Shown in pieces: positions 17,810 through 26,029 of a stretch of DNA of 64,000 nt (position 1 is the first letter of the stretch; the number at the start of each line of letters is the position of its first letter). Location: positions 2,292,001 through 2,356,000 of the forward strand of contig NZ_CP075190.1 of the NCBI RefSeq assembly GCF_020510585.1, written 5' to 3'. Made by a program: the position numbers and the translations under genes. The DNA is from Ferribacterium limneticum. Its GTDB lineage: Bacteria > Pseudomonadota > Gammaproteobacteria > Burkholderiales > Rhodocyclaceae. The notes beneath the pieces were generated by a model that ran no database searches, was not told the origin of the DNA, and saw only the letters and a list, made by a program, of their open reading frames with translations.

Positions 17810-19876
17810 ATGACACGCAAGACTTTTACCCTGTTCGATCCGGCGCTGGCCGTTCCGGCCGTTGCCGATGCCTTCCGCAAACTCAATCCGGCCGTGCAAT
17901 GGCGCAATCCGGTGATGTTCGTCGTCTACGTCGGCAGCATCCTGACCACCATCCTCTGGCTGCAAGCCCTCGGTGGTAAAGGCGAAGCGCCGGCCGGCTT
18001 CATCCTGACCATCGCCATCTGGTTGTGGTTCACCGTGCTCTTCGCCAATTTTGCCGAGGCCCTGGCCGAAGGCCGCAGCAAGGCGCAAGCCGCTTCGCTA
18101 CGTGGGCTGAAGAAAGAAACCTGGGCCAAGAAGCTGCTTGAGCCGAAGTATGGCGCCAAGTGGAATCTCGTTCCGGCCGCCGATCTGCGCAAGGGTGATG
18201 TCATCGTCGTTCAGGCCCAGGAAACCATTCCGGCCGACGGCGAAGTCATCGAAGGCGTCGCCTCGGTCGATGAATCGGCCATCACCGGAGAATCGGCCCC
18301 GGTCATTCGCGAATCCGGCGGCGACTTCTCCGCCGTTACCGGCGGCACCCGCGTGCTGTCCGACTGGATCGTCGTCCGCGTCACGGTAAATCCGGGCGAA
18401 ACCTTTGTCGACCGCATGATCGCCATGGTTGAAAACGCCAAGCGCCAGAAGACGCCCAACGAAATCGCCCTAACCATCCTGCTCGTCGCGCTGACCATCG
18501 TCTTTCTGGGCGTCGTCGTCACGCTGCTGCCCTTCTCGATGTTCAGCGTCGAGGTCGCCGGGTCCGGTACGCCGATCAGCATCACGGTGCTCATCGCTCT
18601 GCTCGTCTGCCTGATCCCGACCACCATCGCCGGCCTGCTCTCAGCCATCGGGGTGGCCGGCATGAGCCGCATGATGCAGGCCAACGTCATTGCCACTTCC
18701 GGCCGCGCCGTCGAAGCGGCCGGCGACGTCGATGTGCTGCTCATGGACAAGACCGGCACGATCACGCTGGGCAATCGTCAGGCTTCTACCTTCCTGCCGG
18801 CCGATGGCGTCACCGAAGCCGAGCTGGCCGATGCCGCCCAGCTCGCCTCGCTCGCTGATGAAACGCCGGAAGGCCGCAGTATCGTGGTGCTCGCCAAGCA
18901 GCGCTTCCAGCTGCGCGAGCGCGACATCCATGCGCTGGATGCCCATTTCGTGCATTTCTCGGCACATACCCGGATGAGCGGTGTCGATATGGCCGGTCGC
19001 CAGGTGCGCAAAGGCGCCGCCGATGCCATCAAGAAACACGTTGAAACCCTGGGTGGCAAATTTCCCCCTTCGGTGTCAGGCAAGGTCGATGAAGTCGCCC
19101 GCCGCGGCAGTACGCCGCTGGTCGTTGCCGACGATACCCGTGTGCTCGGCGTCGTCGAACTCAAGGACATCGTCAAGGGCGGCATCAAGGAGCGCTTCGC
19201 CGAACTGCGCCAGATGGGCATCAAGACCATCATGGTGACCGGCGACAACCGCGTCACGGCCGCTGCCATCGCTGCCGAAGCCGGCGTCGACGACTTCCTG
19301 CCGGAAGCGACGCCGGAAGCCAAGCTGGCGCTGATCCGTCAGTACCAAGCCGAAGGCCGCCTGGTGGCGATGACCGGCGACGGCACCAACGACGCCCCGG
19401 CCCTGGCCCAGGCCGATGTCGCGGTGGCCATGAACACCGGCACGCAAGCCGCCAAGGAAGCCGGCAACATGGTCGACCTGGATTCCAATCCGACCAAGCT
19501 GATCGAGGTCGTCGAGACCGGCAAGCAGATGCTGATGACGCGCGGTTCGCTGACGACATTTTCCATCGCCAACGACATCGCCAAATACTTCGCCATCATC
19601 CCTGCTGCCTTCGTGAGCACTTATCCGCAGCTCGCCGCGCTCAACGTCATGGGCCTGGCCAGTCCGGCCTCGGCCATCCTGTCGGCAGTGATCTTCAATG
19701 CCCTCATCATCGTCTTCCTGATCCCGCTGGCCTTGAAGGGCGTCAAATACCGCCCGCTCGGCGCCGCAACACTGTTGCGCCAGAACCTGGCGATCTACGG
19801 CCTGGGTGGCGTCATCGTTCCATTTATCGGCATCAAGCTGATCGACCTGGCGATTGCCGCCGTTGGTCTGGCCTGA
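17810..19876 (+). CDS. kdpB: Potassium-transporting ATPase subunit B (P-type ATPase)
   Basis: 688 residues, standard length. It is the energising P1A-type ATPase subunit of KdpFABC. Visible motifs: the actuator TGES ([10 protein letters not shown], about 160), the phosphorylated Asp in DKTGTIT (about 312), the nucleotide-domain KGAADA, the hinge MVTGDN and [11 protein letters not shown]. Membrane segments flank these in the usual order. GGAGA lies ahead of the ATG. It sits between kdpA and kdpC. Confidence 0.97.
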   Translation: MTRKTFTLFDPALAVPAVADAFRKLNPAVQWRNPVMFVVYVGSILTTILWLQALGGKGEAPAGFILTIAIWLWFTVLFANFAEALAEGRSKAQAASLRGLKKETWAKKLLEPKYGAKWNLVPAADLRKGDVIVVQAQETIPADGEVIEGVASVDESAITGESAPVIRESGGDFSAVTGGTRVLSDWIVVRVTVNPGETFVDRMIAMVENAKRQKTPNEIALTILLVALTIVFLGVVVTLLPFSMFSVEVAGSGTPISITVLIALLVCLIPTTIAGLLSAIGVAGMSRMMQANVIATSGRAVEAAGDVDVLLMDKTGTITLGNRQASTFLPADGVTEAELADAAQLASLADETPEGRSIVVLAKQRFQLRERDIHALDAHFVHFSAHTRMSGVDMAGRQVRKGAADAIKKHVETLGGKFPPSVSGKVDEVARRGSTPLVVADDTRVLGVVELKDIVKGGIKERFAELRQMGIKTIMVTGDNRVTAAAIAAEAGVDDFLPEATPEAKLALIRQYQAEGRLVAMTGDGTNDAPALAQADVAVAMNTGTQAAKEAGNMVDLDSNPTKLIEVVETGKQMLMTRGSLTTFSIANDIAKYFAIIPAAFVSTYPQLAALNVMGLASPASAILSAVIFNALIIVFLIPLALKGVKYRPLGAATLLRQNLAIYGLGGVIVPFIGIKLIDLAIAAVGLA

Positions 19877-19887
19877 GGAGAAAACTC

Positions 19888-20463
19888 ATGAAAACCCTGT
19901 TACGTCCCGCTGTCAGTCTCTTCGTCCTGCTCACCGCCATCACCGGCATCGTCTATCCGCTGGCCGTCACCGGCGTCGCCAAGGTCGTCTTTCCCGACGC
20001 GGCCAATGGCAGCCTGATCGTCAAGGATGGCAAGGCAATCGGTTCCCGCCTGATCGGACAGAACTTCACCGACCCCAAGTATTTCTGGGGCCGCCCCTCG
20101 GCCACCGGGCCGATGCCGTACAACGCCAGCGCCTCCGGTGGCTCCAATCAGGGGCCGCTCAATCCGGCCCTGAGTGATGCGGTCAAGGGAAGGATCGACG
20201 CCCTGAAGGCGGCCGATCCCGACAACAAGCTGCCGATCCCGACCGATCTGATCAATGCCTCGGCCAGTGGCCTCGATCCGCACATCAGTCCGGAAGCCGC
20301 GGCCTATCAGGTGGCTCGCGTTGCCAGGCTGCGCCAACTGCCGCCGGCCGACCTCAAGGCTTTGGTCAGCCAGCACACCGAAGGCCGCCAATGGGGCGTC
20401 TTTGGCGAACCCAGGGTGAATGTCCTGCAACTCAACATCGCACTTGATTCGCTGCATCACTGA
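19888..20463 (+). CDS. kdpC: Potassium-transporting ATPase subunit C
   Basis: 191 residues with one N-terminal membrane helix (about 8-30, [19 protein letters not shown]) and a periplasmic domain. KdpC contributes to K+ affinity in the complex. Conserved signatures are present: GSRLIGQNF...[20 protein letters not shown], and [15 protein letters not shown] strong GGAG site precedes the start, 11 bases after kdpB. The stop is followed directly by a GAGGAG site for the next gene. Confidence 0.97.
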   Translation: MKTLLRPAVSLFVLLTAITGIVYPLAVTGVAKVVFPDAANGSLIVKDGKAIGSRLIGQNFTDPKYFWGRPSATGPMPYNASASGGSNQGPLNPALSDAVKGRIDALKAADPDNKLPIPTDLINASASGLDPHISPEAAAYQVARVARLRQLPPADLKALVSQHTEGRQWGVFGEPRVNVLQLNIALDSLHH

Positions 20464-20474
20464 GGAGAAACCCG

Positions 20475-20936
20475 TTGAGCACCATCGCCAAACTGCTATC
20501 AAGCAAGGACATCCGACTCGACATGGAAGTATCGAGTCGGGAAAACTTGTTTCAGGAGATCGCCCGACACATGGAATGCGCGCACGGAATGCCGCAAGAG
20601 TGGGTATTCCAGAGCCTCACCCGCCGGGAAAAAACAGGATCGACCGCCCTCGGCGAAGGGGTTGCCATTCCCCATGCCCGGGTCAAGGATCTTCAACAAA
20701 TTCACCTGGCCTACATCCGGCTCAGGCAGCCGATACCCTTCGCTGCCCCGGATGGCAAACCGGTGTCGGACATTCTCGTGATTCTGGTTCCCAAGGAAGC
20801 GACCGAAGAACACCTCCGCATCCTGTCGGAGGTGACGCAGATGTTTTCTGATCCGCAGTTTCGCCAACAACTCCGCCAATGCAGCAAAGCGGAAGAAACG
20901 AAGCGCTTGTTCGACGGCTGGCTGATTCCTGCCTGA
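20475..20936 (+). CDS. PtsN-like EIIA(Ntr) protein in the kdp operon
   Basis: 153 residues, the length of nitrogen-related phosphotransferase EIIA. The start is TTG at 20475, chosen because a near-perfect GAGGAGAAA lies 5-6 bases upstream and the protein then begins MSTIAKLLSSKDIRLDM like PtsN; the next ATG (20523) would remove the first strand. The phosphorylatable His is in GVAIPHARV (residue 67), in a block TALGEGVAIPHA typical of PtsN. In E. coli, dephosphorylated PtsN binds KdpD and stimulates kdp expression, so placement as the last gene of kdpFABC suggests a dedicated regulator. Whether a housekeeping ptsN also exists elsewhere is not visible here. Confidence 0.88.
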   Translation: MSTIAKLLSSKDIRLDMEVSSRENLFQEIARHMECAHGMPQEWVFQSLTRREKTGSTALGEGVAIPHARVKDLQQIHLAYIRLRQPIPFAAPDGKPVSDILVILVPKEATEEHLRILSEVTQMFSDPQFRQQLRQCSKAEETKRLFDGWLIPA

Positions 20937-20958
20937 TTCCTGCCTCAGTCATCAAAAG

Positions 20959-21028
20959 CGGCTTTTACGAACTTTTTATAACCAAGCCCCAATATTTTTC
21001 AGAATCTTGAAATCGCCTTGCCTAGTAT
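20959..21028 (+). promoter_or_regulatory. Second KdpE-type operator and promoter
   Basis: CGGCTTTTACGAAC, TTTTTATA and a C-containing run, then TTTTTCAGAAT, ending in TAGTAT at 21023-21028. It aligns over its whole length with 15731-15801, including the -10 hexamer and the CTTGCC/TTTTCC just before it. It would drive the six-gene set ending in kdpDE, giving feedback control of the sensor and regulator. Confidence 0.75.
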
Positions 21029-21062
21029 TTGTCATGCACCAAGCCTGTTGCAACAAGAAAAC

Positions 21063-21146
21063 ATGAATGCGCTCAATTTCCTGTTGGCAGTCGCAGCCTT
21101 TCTCATTCCCCTTTGGCTGGCCTGGTTGTTTATCAATCGAAAGTGA
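21063..21146 (+). CDS. 27-residue membrane peptide, first ORF of the second Kdp-type operon
   Basis: Starts 34 bases after the TAGTAT hexamer, exactly as the small ORF before kdpF does after its promoter. It encodes one hydrophobic helix (LNFLLAVAAFLIPLWLAWLF) with a basic end (INRK). It resembles KdpF in size and nature but lacks the NPENF ending. It may be a regulatory or accessory membrane peptide; the function is unknown. The next gene begins 8 bases later. Confidence 0.55.
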   Translation: MNALNFLLAVAAFLIPLWLAWLFINRK

Positions 21147-21154
21147 AGGAAAAC

Positions 21155-21454
21155 ATGAACTCGGACTTATGCATCGGCATCGCCTCGACCCAAGATTCGC
21201 TGGAAATCGCCGCTCTGGAACCTGGCAAGGCTGCCGTCGTGATGAAATTCCCGGCGACCGGAATGGGGGTGGAAGGAATTCGCCTTTTCCTGTCCGGCTA
21301 CGCAAACCCGGTGCGGATGGCGGTGACGGGAGTAGCCGCAGTGAGTCTGGCGCTGACCCTCGGCAATGTCTGCGGTCGGGAAACCTTCATCGTTTCACCG
21401 ACGATTGCCGATCAGGCGGTGGCCCTGGCGCGCTATGCCGAGCATGCTGCATAA
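21155..21454 (+). CDS. Hypothetical protein resembling an inactive IS110-type N-terminal (RuvC-like) domain
   Basis: 99 residues with AAGGAAAAC before the ATG. The order of strands and motifs (CIGIASTQDSLEIAAL, KFPATGMGVEGIRLFL, VRMAVTGVAAVSLAL, ETFIVSPTIADQAVALARY) parallels the N-terminal RNase-H/RuvC-like domain of IS110-family transposases (GIDVSK...FPNTxxG...ALE.TG...V.NP...ARA). The first catalytic Asp of that motif is replaced by Ala (GIAST), so nuclease activity is not expected. Nothing of the transposase C-terminus remains. It sits cleanly inside an operon with close spacing, which suggests a domesticated domain rather than debris. Similarity is by eye only. Confidence 0.5.
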   Translation: MNSDLCIGIASTQDSLEIAALEPGKAAVVMKFPATGMGVEGIRLFLSGYANPVRMAVTGVAAVSLALTLGNVCGRETFIVSPTIADQAVALARYAEHAA

Positions 21455-21459
21455 AAATC

Positions 21460-21663
21460 ATGGCACTGCACACCTGCCCGGTTTGCGGTAACCGGCATGA
21501 AGTTCACCCTATCCTCGATCGCCTGGCCTATGGCCGGCAGTTGACCTGCTCCCCGCTCTGCAAGAAGGTTTTTCCCGGCATGGTTCGGGCTCGTGTGCTC
21601 GCTGAAATCGCCAAATGCGTGCAGGATGGAGGCTGTCAAAAAATCGGGGAAAAAGTATGCTGA
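21460..21663 (+). CDS. Small zinc-finger protein
   Basis: 67 residues. CPVCGNRHEVHP and CSPLCKKVF form two Cys pairs (residues 6/9 and 30/34) suited to one zinc ion; two more Cys near the C-terminus (VQDGGC, KVC). The middle has a short helix rich in basic residues (VRARVLAEIAKC). No named family recognised. It begins 5 bases after the preceding stop, and its last codons overlap the corA start by 7 bases, so translation is coupled to corA. Confidence 0.6.
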   Translation: MALHTCPVCGNRHEVHPILDRLAYGRQLTCSPLCKKVFPGMVRARVLAEIAKCVQDGGCQKIGEKVC

Positions 21664-22622
21664 TCAATTGTGTCGCCTACGAAAACGGCTCGCGCCTGGC
21701 CGACATGGCTGTCGAGGAAATCAGCGACTATCTGGCCAAACCGGATTGCTTCGTCTGGGTTGCCCTGCGCGACGCAACAGCGCAGGAGCTGGATCAGATG
21801 CAGGAGGAGTTTGCCCTGCACGAACTGGCCGTCGAGGACGCCCGGCATGGCCACCAGCGGCCGAAGATCGAGGAGTATGGCGACTCGGTATTCGCCGTCA
21901 TGCACCTGCTCGAAGAGAACAATGGCGAGTTCAATATCGGCGAGGTCAATGTCTTCGTCGGCCAGAACTACGTTCTGTCGGTCAGAAACCATAGCCAGCA
22001 GGGTTTTCTCGGGGTGCGCGAACGCTGCGAGCGGGAGCCACATCTGCTCAGTCATGGCTCAGGCTTCGTCCTCTATGCCCTGATGGATGCGGTCGTCGAT
22101 CGCTACTTTCCGATCATGGACCGGCTGGAGTCGGAACTTGAGGAAATCGAGGAGCAGATTTTTGCCAAGGGCGCCGCCCGCAGCAATATCGAGCGGCTCT
22201 ATGACCTCAAACGCAAGATCACTTTCCTCAAGCATGCCGTCGCGCCAATGATGGAGGCCACCGGCAAGCTCTCGGGCGGCCGCGGGCCGGCGGTCTGTGC
22301 CAATAGTCGCGACTACTTTCGCGACGTCTATGACCATCTCGCCCGGATCAATGCCTCGCTGGACAATATCAGGGACACCATTGGCACGGCCATTCAGGTC
22401 AACCTGTCGATGGTGACCATCGAAGAGAGCGAAGTGAACAAGAAACTGGCGGCATGGGCTGGTATTTTTGCCGTCGCTACCGCTTTTGCCGGCATCTGGG
22501 GAATGAATTTCAAGGCGATGCCCGAACTGCAATGGGAATTCGGTTACCCGATGGCGCTTGTGCTCATCAGCGCGGCCTGTGTTGCGCTTTATGCCAACTT
22601 CAAACGCGTCGGCTGGCTATAG
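21657..22622 (+). CDS. corA: CorA-family magnesium/divalent cation transporter
   Basis: 321 residues from ATG 21657; an upstream in-frame start at 21615 is less likely because the downstream one gives the usual CorA length. The protein has the cytoplasmic alpha/beta funnel, a long stalk helix (about 150-270) and two C-terminal membrane helices. The signature GMN is in GIWGMNFKAMPEL (about 292). CorA forms pentameric Mg2+ channels in the inner membrane. Its presence directly before kdpD, with 9 bases between, links divalent-cation and K+ control on a single transcript; the physiological reason is not known. Confidence 0.9.
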   Translation: MLINCVAYENGSRLADMAVEEISDYLAKPDCFVWVALRDATAQELDQMQEEFALHELAVEDARHGHQRPKIEEYGDSVFAVMHLLEENNGEFNIGEVNVFVGQNYVLSVRNHSQQGFLGVRERCEREPHLLSHGSGFVLYALMDAVVDRYFPIMDRLESELEEIEEQIFAKGAARSNIERLYDLKRKITFLKHAVAPMMEATGKLSGGRGPAVCANSRDYFRDVYDHLARINASLDNIRDTIGTAIQVNLSMVTIEESEVNKKLAAWAGIFAVATAFAGIWGMNFKAMPELQWEFGYPMALVLISAACVALYANFKRVGWL

Positions 22623-22631
22623 GATGAATTG

Positions 22632-25322
22632 ATGGCCGATCAAAGACCCGACCCGGATCAACTGCTCAACCGCGTGAATGAGGAAGAAGCCAGGGCCAAA
22701 CGCGGCAAGCTGAAAATATTTTTCGGGGCGTCAGCCGGGGTCGGCAAGACCTACGCCATGCTCGGGGCGGCCCGCGAACAGCTTCTGGCCGGTGTCGATG
22801 TCGTCATCGGCATCGTCGAAACGCATGGCCGGACGGAAACGGAAGTCATGGCCGATGGCCTGGAATATCTGCCGTTGCGGGATATTCCCTATCGTGACCG
22901 GGTACTCAAGGAATTCGACCTGGACGGCGCTTTGGCCCGCAAGCCGGCGCTGATCCTGATGGACGAGCTGGCCCACTCGAATGTGGCTGGCTCGCGCCAT
23001 GCCAAACGCTGGCAGGATATCGACGAATTGCTGGCGGCCGGCATTGACGTTTACTCGACGGTCAATGTCCAGCACCTGGAGAGTCTGAACGATGTGGTCA
23101 GCGGCATTACCGGCATTCGTGTCTGGGAGACGGTGCCCGACAAGGTGTTCGATGCGGCCGATGAAGTGGTGCTGGTGGACCTGCCGCCTGACGAATTGCT
23201 GCAGCGCCTGCAGGCCGGCAAGGTCTATCTGCCGAATCAGGCGGAACGGGCGATCCGCAACTTTTTCCGCAAAGGCAACCTGATCGCCCTGCGCGAACTG
23301 GCGCTGCGCCGCACGGCCGACCGGGTCGACGACCAGATGCTGCAATACCGGCGCGACCAGTTCGTCTCGCCCGTCTGGCAAACCCGCGATTCGCTGCTCG
23401 CCTGCATCGGCACGGGGGCCGGAGGGGAGAAGATCGTGCGCACCACGGCGCGTGTCGCCAGCCGACTGGAAGCGCCGTGGCACGCCATTTATATCGAAAC
23501 CCCGGCCTTGCAGCGGCTGTCCGAGGAGAGCCGCCATCGCATCCTGCGCAACCTCAAGCTGGCCGAGGATCTGGGTGCCCAGACGGCGACGCTGTCGGGC
23601 AACGATGCCGAAGAAGTGGCGGTCAAATATGCCCGCGATCACAATCTCTCGAAAATTTTCGTCGGACGGGATCATCCGCGTCCGTGGCGCCCGTGGTATC
23701 GCTCATTCGCCGACCGCCTTGGCCAGCGAGCGCCCGATCTTGACGTGCTCCAGGTGGCGCGTGCCGATACCGACCGGGAGCCGGGAAAAGCGGTCCGGGA
23801 GAATATCGGCGACAGCCTGTTCGACCAGTGGCCGACCTACGCGAAGGCGGCCATTGGCTGCGCGCTGGCAGGCGCGGCAGCGACGCTGCTGTTCCCGATC
23901 TTCGACCTGCCCAACATCGTCATGGTTTTCCTGCTGGCGGTGGTCCTGATCAGCGTGCGCTACGGCCGCGGCCCGGGTGTGCTGGCCTCTTTTCTGTCGG
24001 TTGCCGTTTTCGACTTCTTTTTCGTTCCACCCCGCTTCTCCTTCGCCGTCAGCGACGTGCAGTACCTGATGACTTTTGCCGTCATGCTGGTCGTTGGCCT
24101 GATCACCGGCCAACTGACGGCAGGCTCGAAGTACCAGGCCAAGGTGGCAACGCGGCGGGAACAACGCGTCCGCTCGCTTTATGAAATGTCACGCGACCTT
24201 TCCGGCGCACTGATGCCAGAGCAGATTGCCGAAATCGGCGAACGTTTCATCGTTGCCGAGCTGGGAGCCAAAGCGGCTTTCCTGCTGACCGATGACTACG
24301 ACCGGCTGCAGCCGGCGCTTCCTTCCGCCAACGGTCTGCCCGCCGTCGACATGGGCATTGCCCAATGGGCCTTCGATCATGAGGAGGCAGCCGGCCAGGG
24401 CACCAACACGCTGGCCGCCAGTCCCATCCTTTACTTGCCGCTCAAGGCGCCGATGCGCCTGCGCGGCGTGCTGGCTCTCGAAATGCGCGATACGGACCGC
24501 CTGTTGATCCCCGAGCAGCGGCGCCTGCTCGATACCTTTGCCTCGCTGATCGCCATTGCCCTGGAACGGGTGCATTACGTCGAGGTCGCCCAGAATACGA
24601 CCGTGCAGATGGAGTCCGAGCGTCTGCGCAACTCGGTGCTGTCAGCTATTTCCCATGATTTGCGCACGCCGATGAGCGTCCTCGTCGGTCTGGCTGAATC
24701 GATGTTCCTGACCCAGCCGCCACCGACCGGCCCGCAGGCCGAGATTGCCCATTCACTGAAAGAGGAAGCGCTGCGCGTCAGCAGCCAGGTCAACAACCTG
24801 CTCGACATGGCCAAGCTGCAGTCGGGCCGCGTCGAGTTGAACCGGCAATGGCAGCCGTTGGAGGAAGTTGTCGTCAGCGCCCTGAAAACGCTGGAGCGCG
24901 CCTTTGCCGAGCATCGGATCAAGGTCTCGCTCGATGAAAACCTGCCGCTGGTCAATATTGATTCCGTGCTGATGGAGCGCGTCATTTACAACCTGCTGGA
25001 AAACACGGTGAAATACACGCCGCCGGGCAGCCAGGTCGAAATCGGTGCCAACGTCATGGAACGGACAATCGAGGTCTGGGTGGACGATAACGGCCCGGGA
25101 TTGCCCGAGGGGAAAGAAGAAGTCATTTTCAAGAAATTTGAACGCGGGCAGCCGGAGAGTGCCACCCGTGGCGTCGGTTTGGGACTGGCCATTTGTCGCG
25201 CCATCGTCGAAGCGCATGGCGGAGAAATCCATGCCGAAAATCGGCCGCAAGGCGGGGCGCGCTTCATGTTCACCTTGCCGAGGGGCAATCCGCCAGCACT
25301 TGAAGCCGAGGAGGCCCTTTAA
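22632..25322 (+). CDS. kdpD: Sensor histidine kinase KdpD
   Basis: 896 residues, the standard KdpD length. Order of domains: N-terminal KdpD domain with Walker-A-like GASAGVGKT (32-40) and LILMDELAHSN, a universal-stress-like domain (about 250-370), four closely spaced membrane helices (about 400-500), a GAF-like domain, then HisKA with the phospho-accepting His in SAISHDLRTP (about 673) and a HATPase domain (NLLENTVKYTPPG, DNGPGLP, GVGLGLAI). It senses low K+ or turgor signals and phosphorylates KdpE. The ATG at 22632 follows AGGATG. Stop TAA abuts the kdpE ATG. Confidence 0.97.
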   Translation: MADQRPDPDQLLNRVNEEEARAKRGKLKIFFGASAGVGKTYAMLGAAREQLLAGVDVVIGIVETHGRTETEVMADGLEYLPLRDIPYRDRVLKEFDLDGALARKPALILMDELAHSNVAGSRHAKRWQDIDELLAAGIDVYSTVNVQHLESLNDVVSGITGIRVWETVPDKVFDAADEVVLVDLPPDELLQRLQAGKVYLPNQAERAIRNFFRKGNLIALRELALRRTADRVDDQMLQYRRDQFVSPVWQTRDSLLACIGTGAGGEKIVRTTARVASRLEAPWHAIYIETPALQRLSEESRHRILRNLKLAEDLGAQTATLSGNDAEEVAVKYARDHNLSKIFVGRDHPRPWRPWYRSFADRLGQRAPDLDVLQVARADTDREPGKAVRENIGDSLFDQWPTYAKAAIGCALAGAAATLLFPIFDLPNIVMVFLLAVVLISVRYGRGPGVLASFLSVAVFDFFFVPPRFSFAVSDVQYLMTFAVMLVVGLITGQLTAGSKYQAKVATRREQRVRSLYEMSRDLSGALMPEQIAEIGERFIVAELGAKAAFLLTDDYDRLQPALPSANGLPAVDMGIAQWAFDHEEAAGQGTNTLAASPILYLPLKAPMRLRGVLALEMRDTDRLLIPEQRRLLDTFASLIAIALERVHYVEVAQNTTVQMESERLRNSVLSAISHDLRTPMSVLVGLAESMFLTQPPPTGPQAEIAHSLKEEALRVSSQVNNLLDMAKLQSGRVELNRQWQPLEEVVVSALKTLERAFAEHRIKVSLDENLPLVNIDSVLMERVIYNLLENTVKYTPPGSQVEIGANVMERTIEVWVDDNGPGLPEGKEEVIFKKFERGQPESATRGVGLGLAICRAIVEAHGGEIHAENRPQGGARFMFTLPRGNPPALEAEEAL

Positions 25323-26015
25323 ATGTCGACCGCCACCCCCACCGTGATCGTTGTCGAGGATGAAGCCAAGATTCGTCGCTTCATCAAACTGGCCCTGGAA
25401 GCGGAGCAACTGGCGGTTTTCGAGGCCGATTCAGTGGCCCGCGGCCTGATCGAGGTCGGCACCCGGCAACCCGATTTGGTCGTACTCGATCTCGGCCTGC
25501 CGGATGGCGACGGCATCGACCTGATCCGCGACCTGCGGACCTGGTCGGACATTCCGGTCATCGTTCTTTCCGCCCGCACGGCCGAAGCCGACAAGGTGGC
25601 GGCGCTCGATGCCGGCGCCGATGATTACCTGATCAAGCCGTTTGGTGCCGCCGAACTGCTGGCCCGCGTCCGGGCCCATCTGCGGCGGCGTTTCCGGGCC
25701 GGAACAACAGGCATGACGGTCTGCGAATTCGGCAATGTTCGCGTCGATCTCGGCAAGCATATTGTCGAAAAGGATGGGCAGCAGATCCACCTGACGCCGA
25801 TTGAATTCCGACTGCTCGCCTACCTGATCGCCAATCCCGATTCCGTCCTGACCCATCGCCAGCTCTTGAAGGCGGTCTGGGGGCCGTCCCATATCGAGGA
25901 CAGCCACTACGTTCGCGTTTATATGGGGCACGTCCGGAAAAAGATCGAGGATGATCCGACGCGGCCCAAGTTCATTCTGACCGAATCCGGCATTGGCTAC
26001 CGGTTTGTGAGCTGA
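25323..26015 (+). CDS. kdpE: Response regulator KdpE
   Basis: 230 residues. N-terminal receiver with acidic pocket EDE (12-14) and phospho-acceptor Asp 56 in VVLDLGLPDGDG, Lys in LIKPFG; C-terminal OmpR/PhoB winged helix (LTPIEFRLLAYL, HRQLLKAVWG, YVRVYMGHVRKKIE). It activates kdp transcription at low K+. It starts immediately after the kdpD stop. Two candidate target promoters are at 15731 and 20959. The next gene is convergent after only 14 bases. Confidence 0.97.
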   Translation: MSTATPTVIVVEDEAKIRRFIKLALEAEQLAVFEADSVARGLIEVGTRQPDLVVLDLGLPDGDGIDLIRDLRTWSDIPVIVLSARTAEADKVAALDAGADDYLIKPFGAAELLARVRAHLRRRFRAGTTGMTVCEFGNVRVDLGKHIVEKDGQQIHLTPIEFRLLAYLIANPDSVLTHRQLLKAVWGPSHIEDSHYVRVYMGHVRKKIEDDPTRPKFILTESGIGYRFVS

Positions 26016-26029
26016 CGCGACAAGGCCCG

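Noticed and set aside
15974..18088. 704-codon minus-strand open frame opposite kdpA and kdpB
   Set aside because: His/Asp/Gln-rich antisense composition with no recognisable domain; kdpA and kdpB account for the region.
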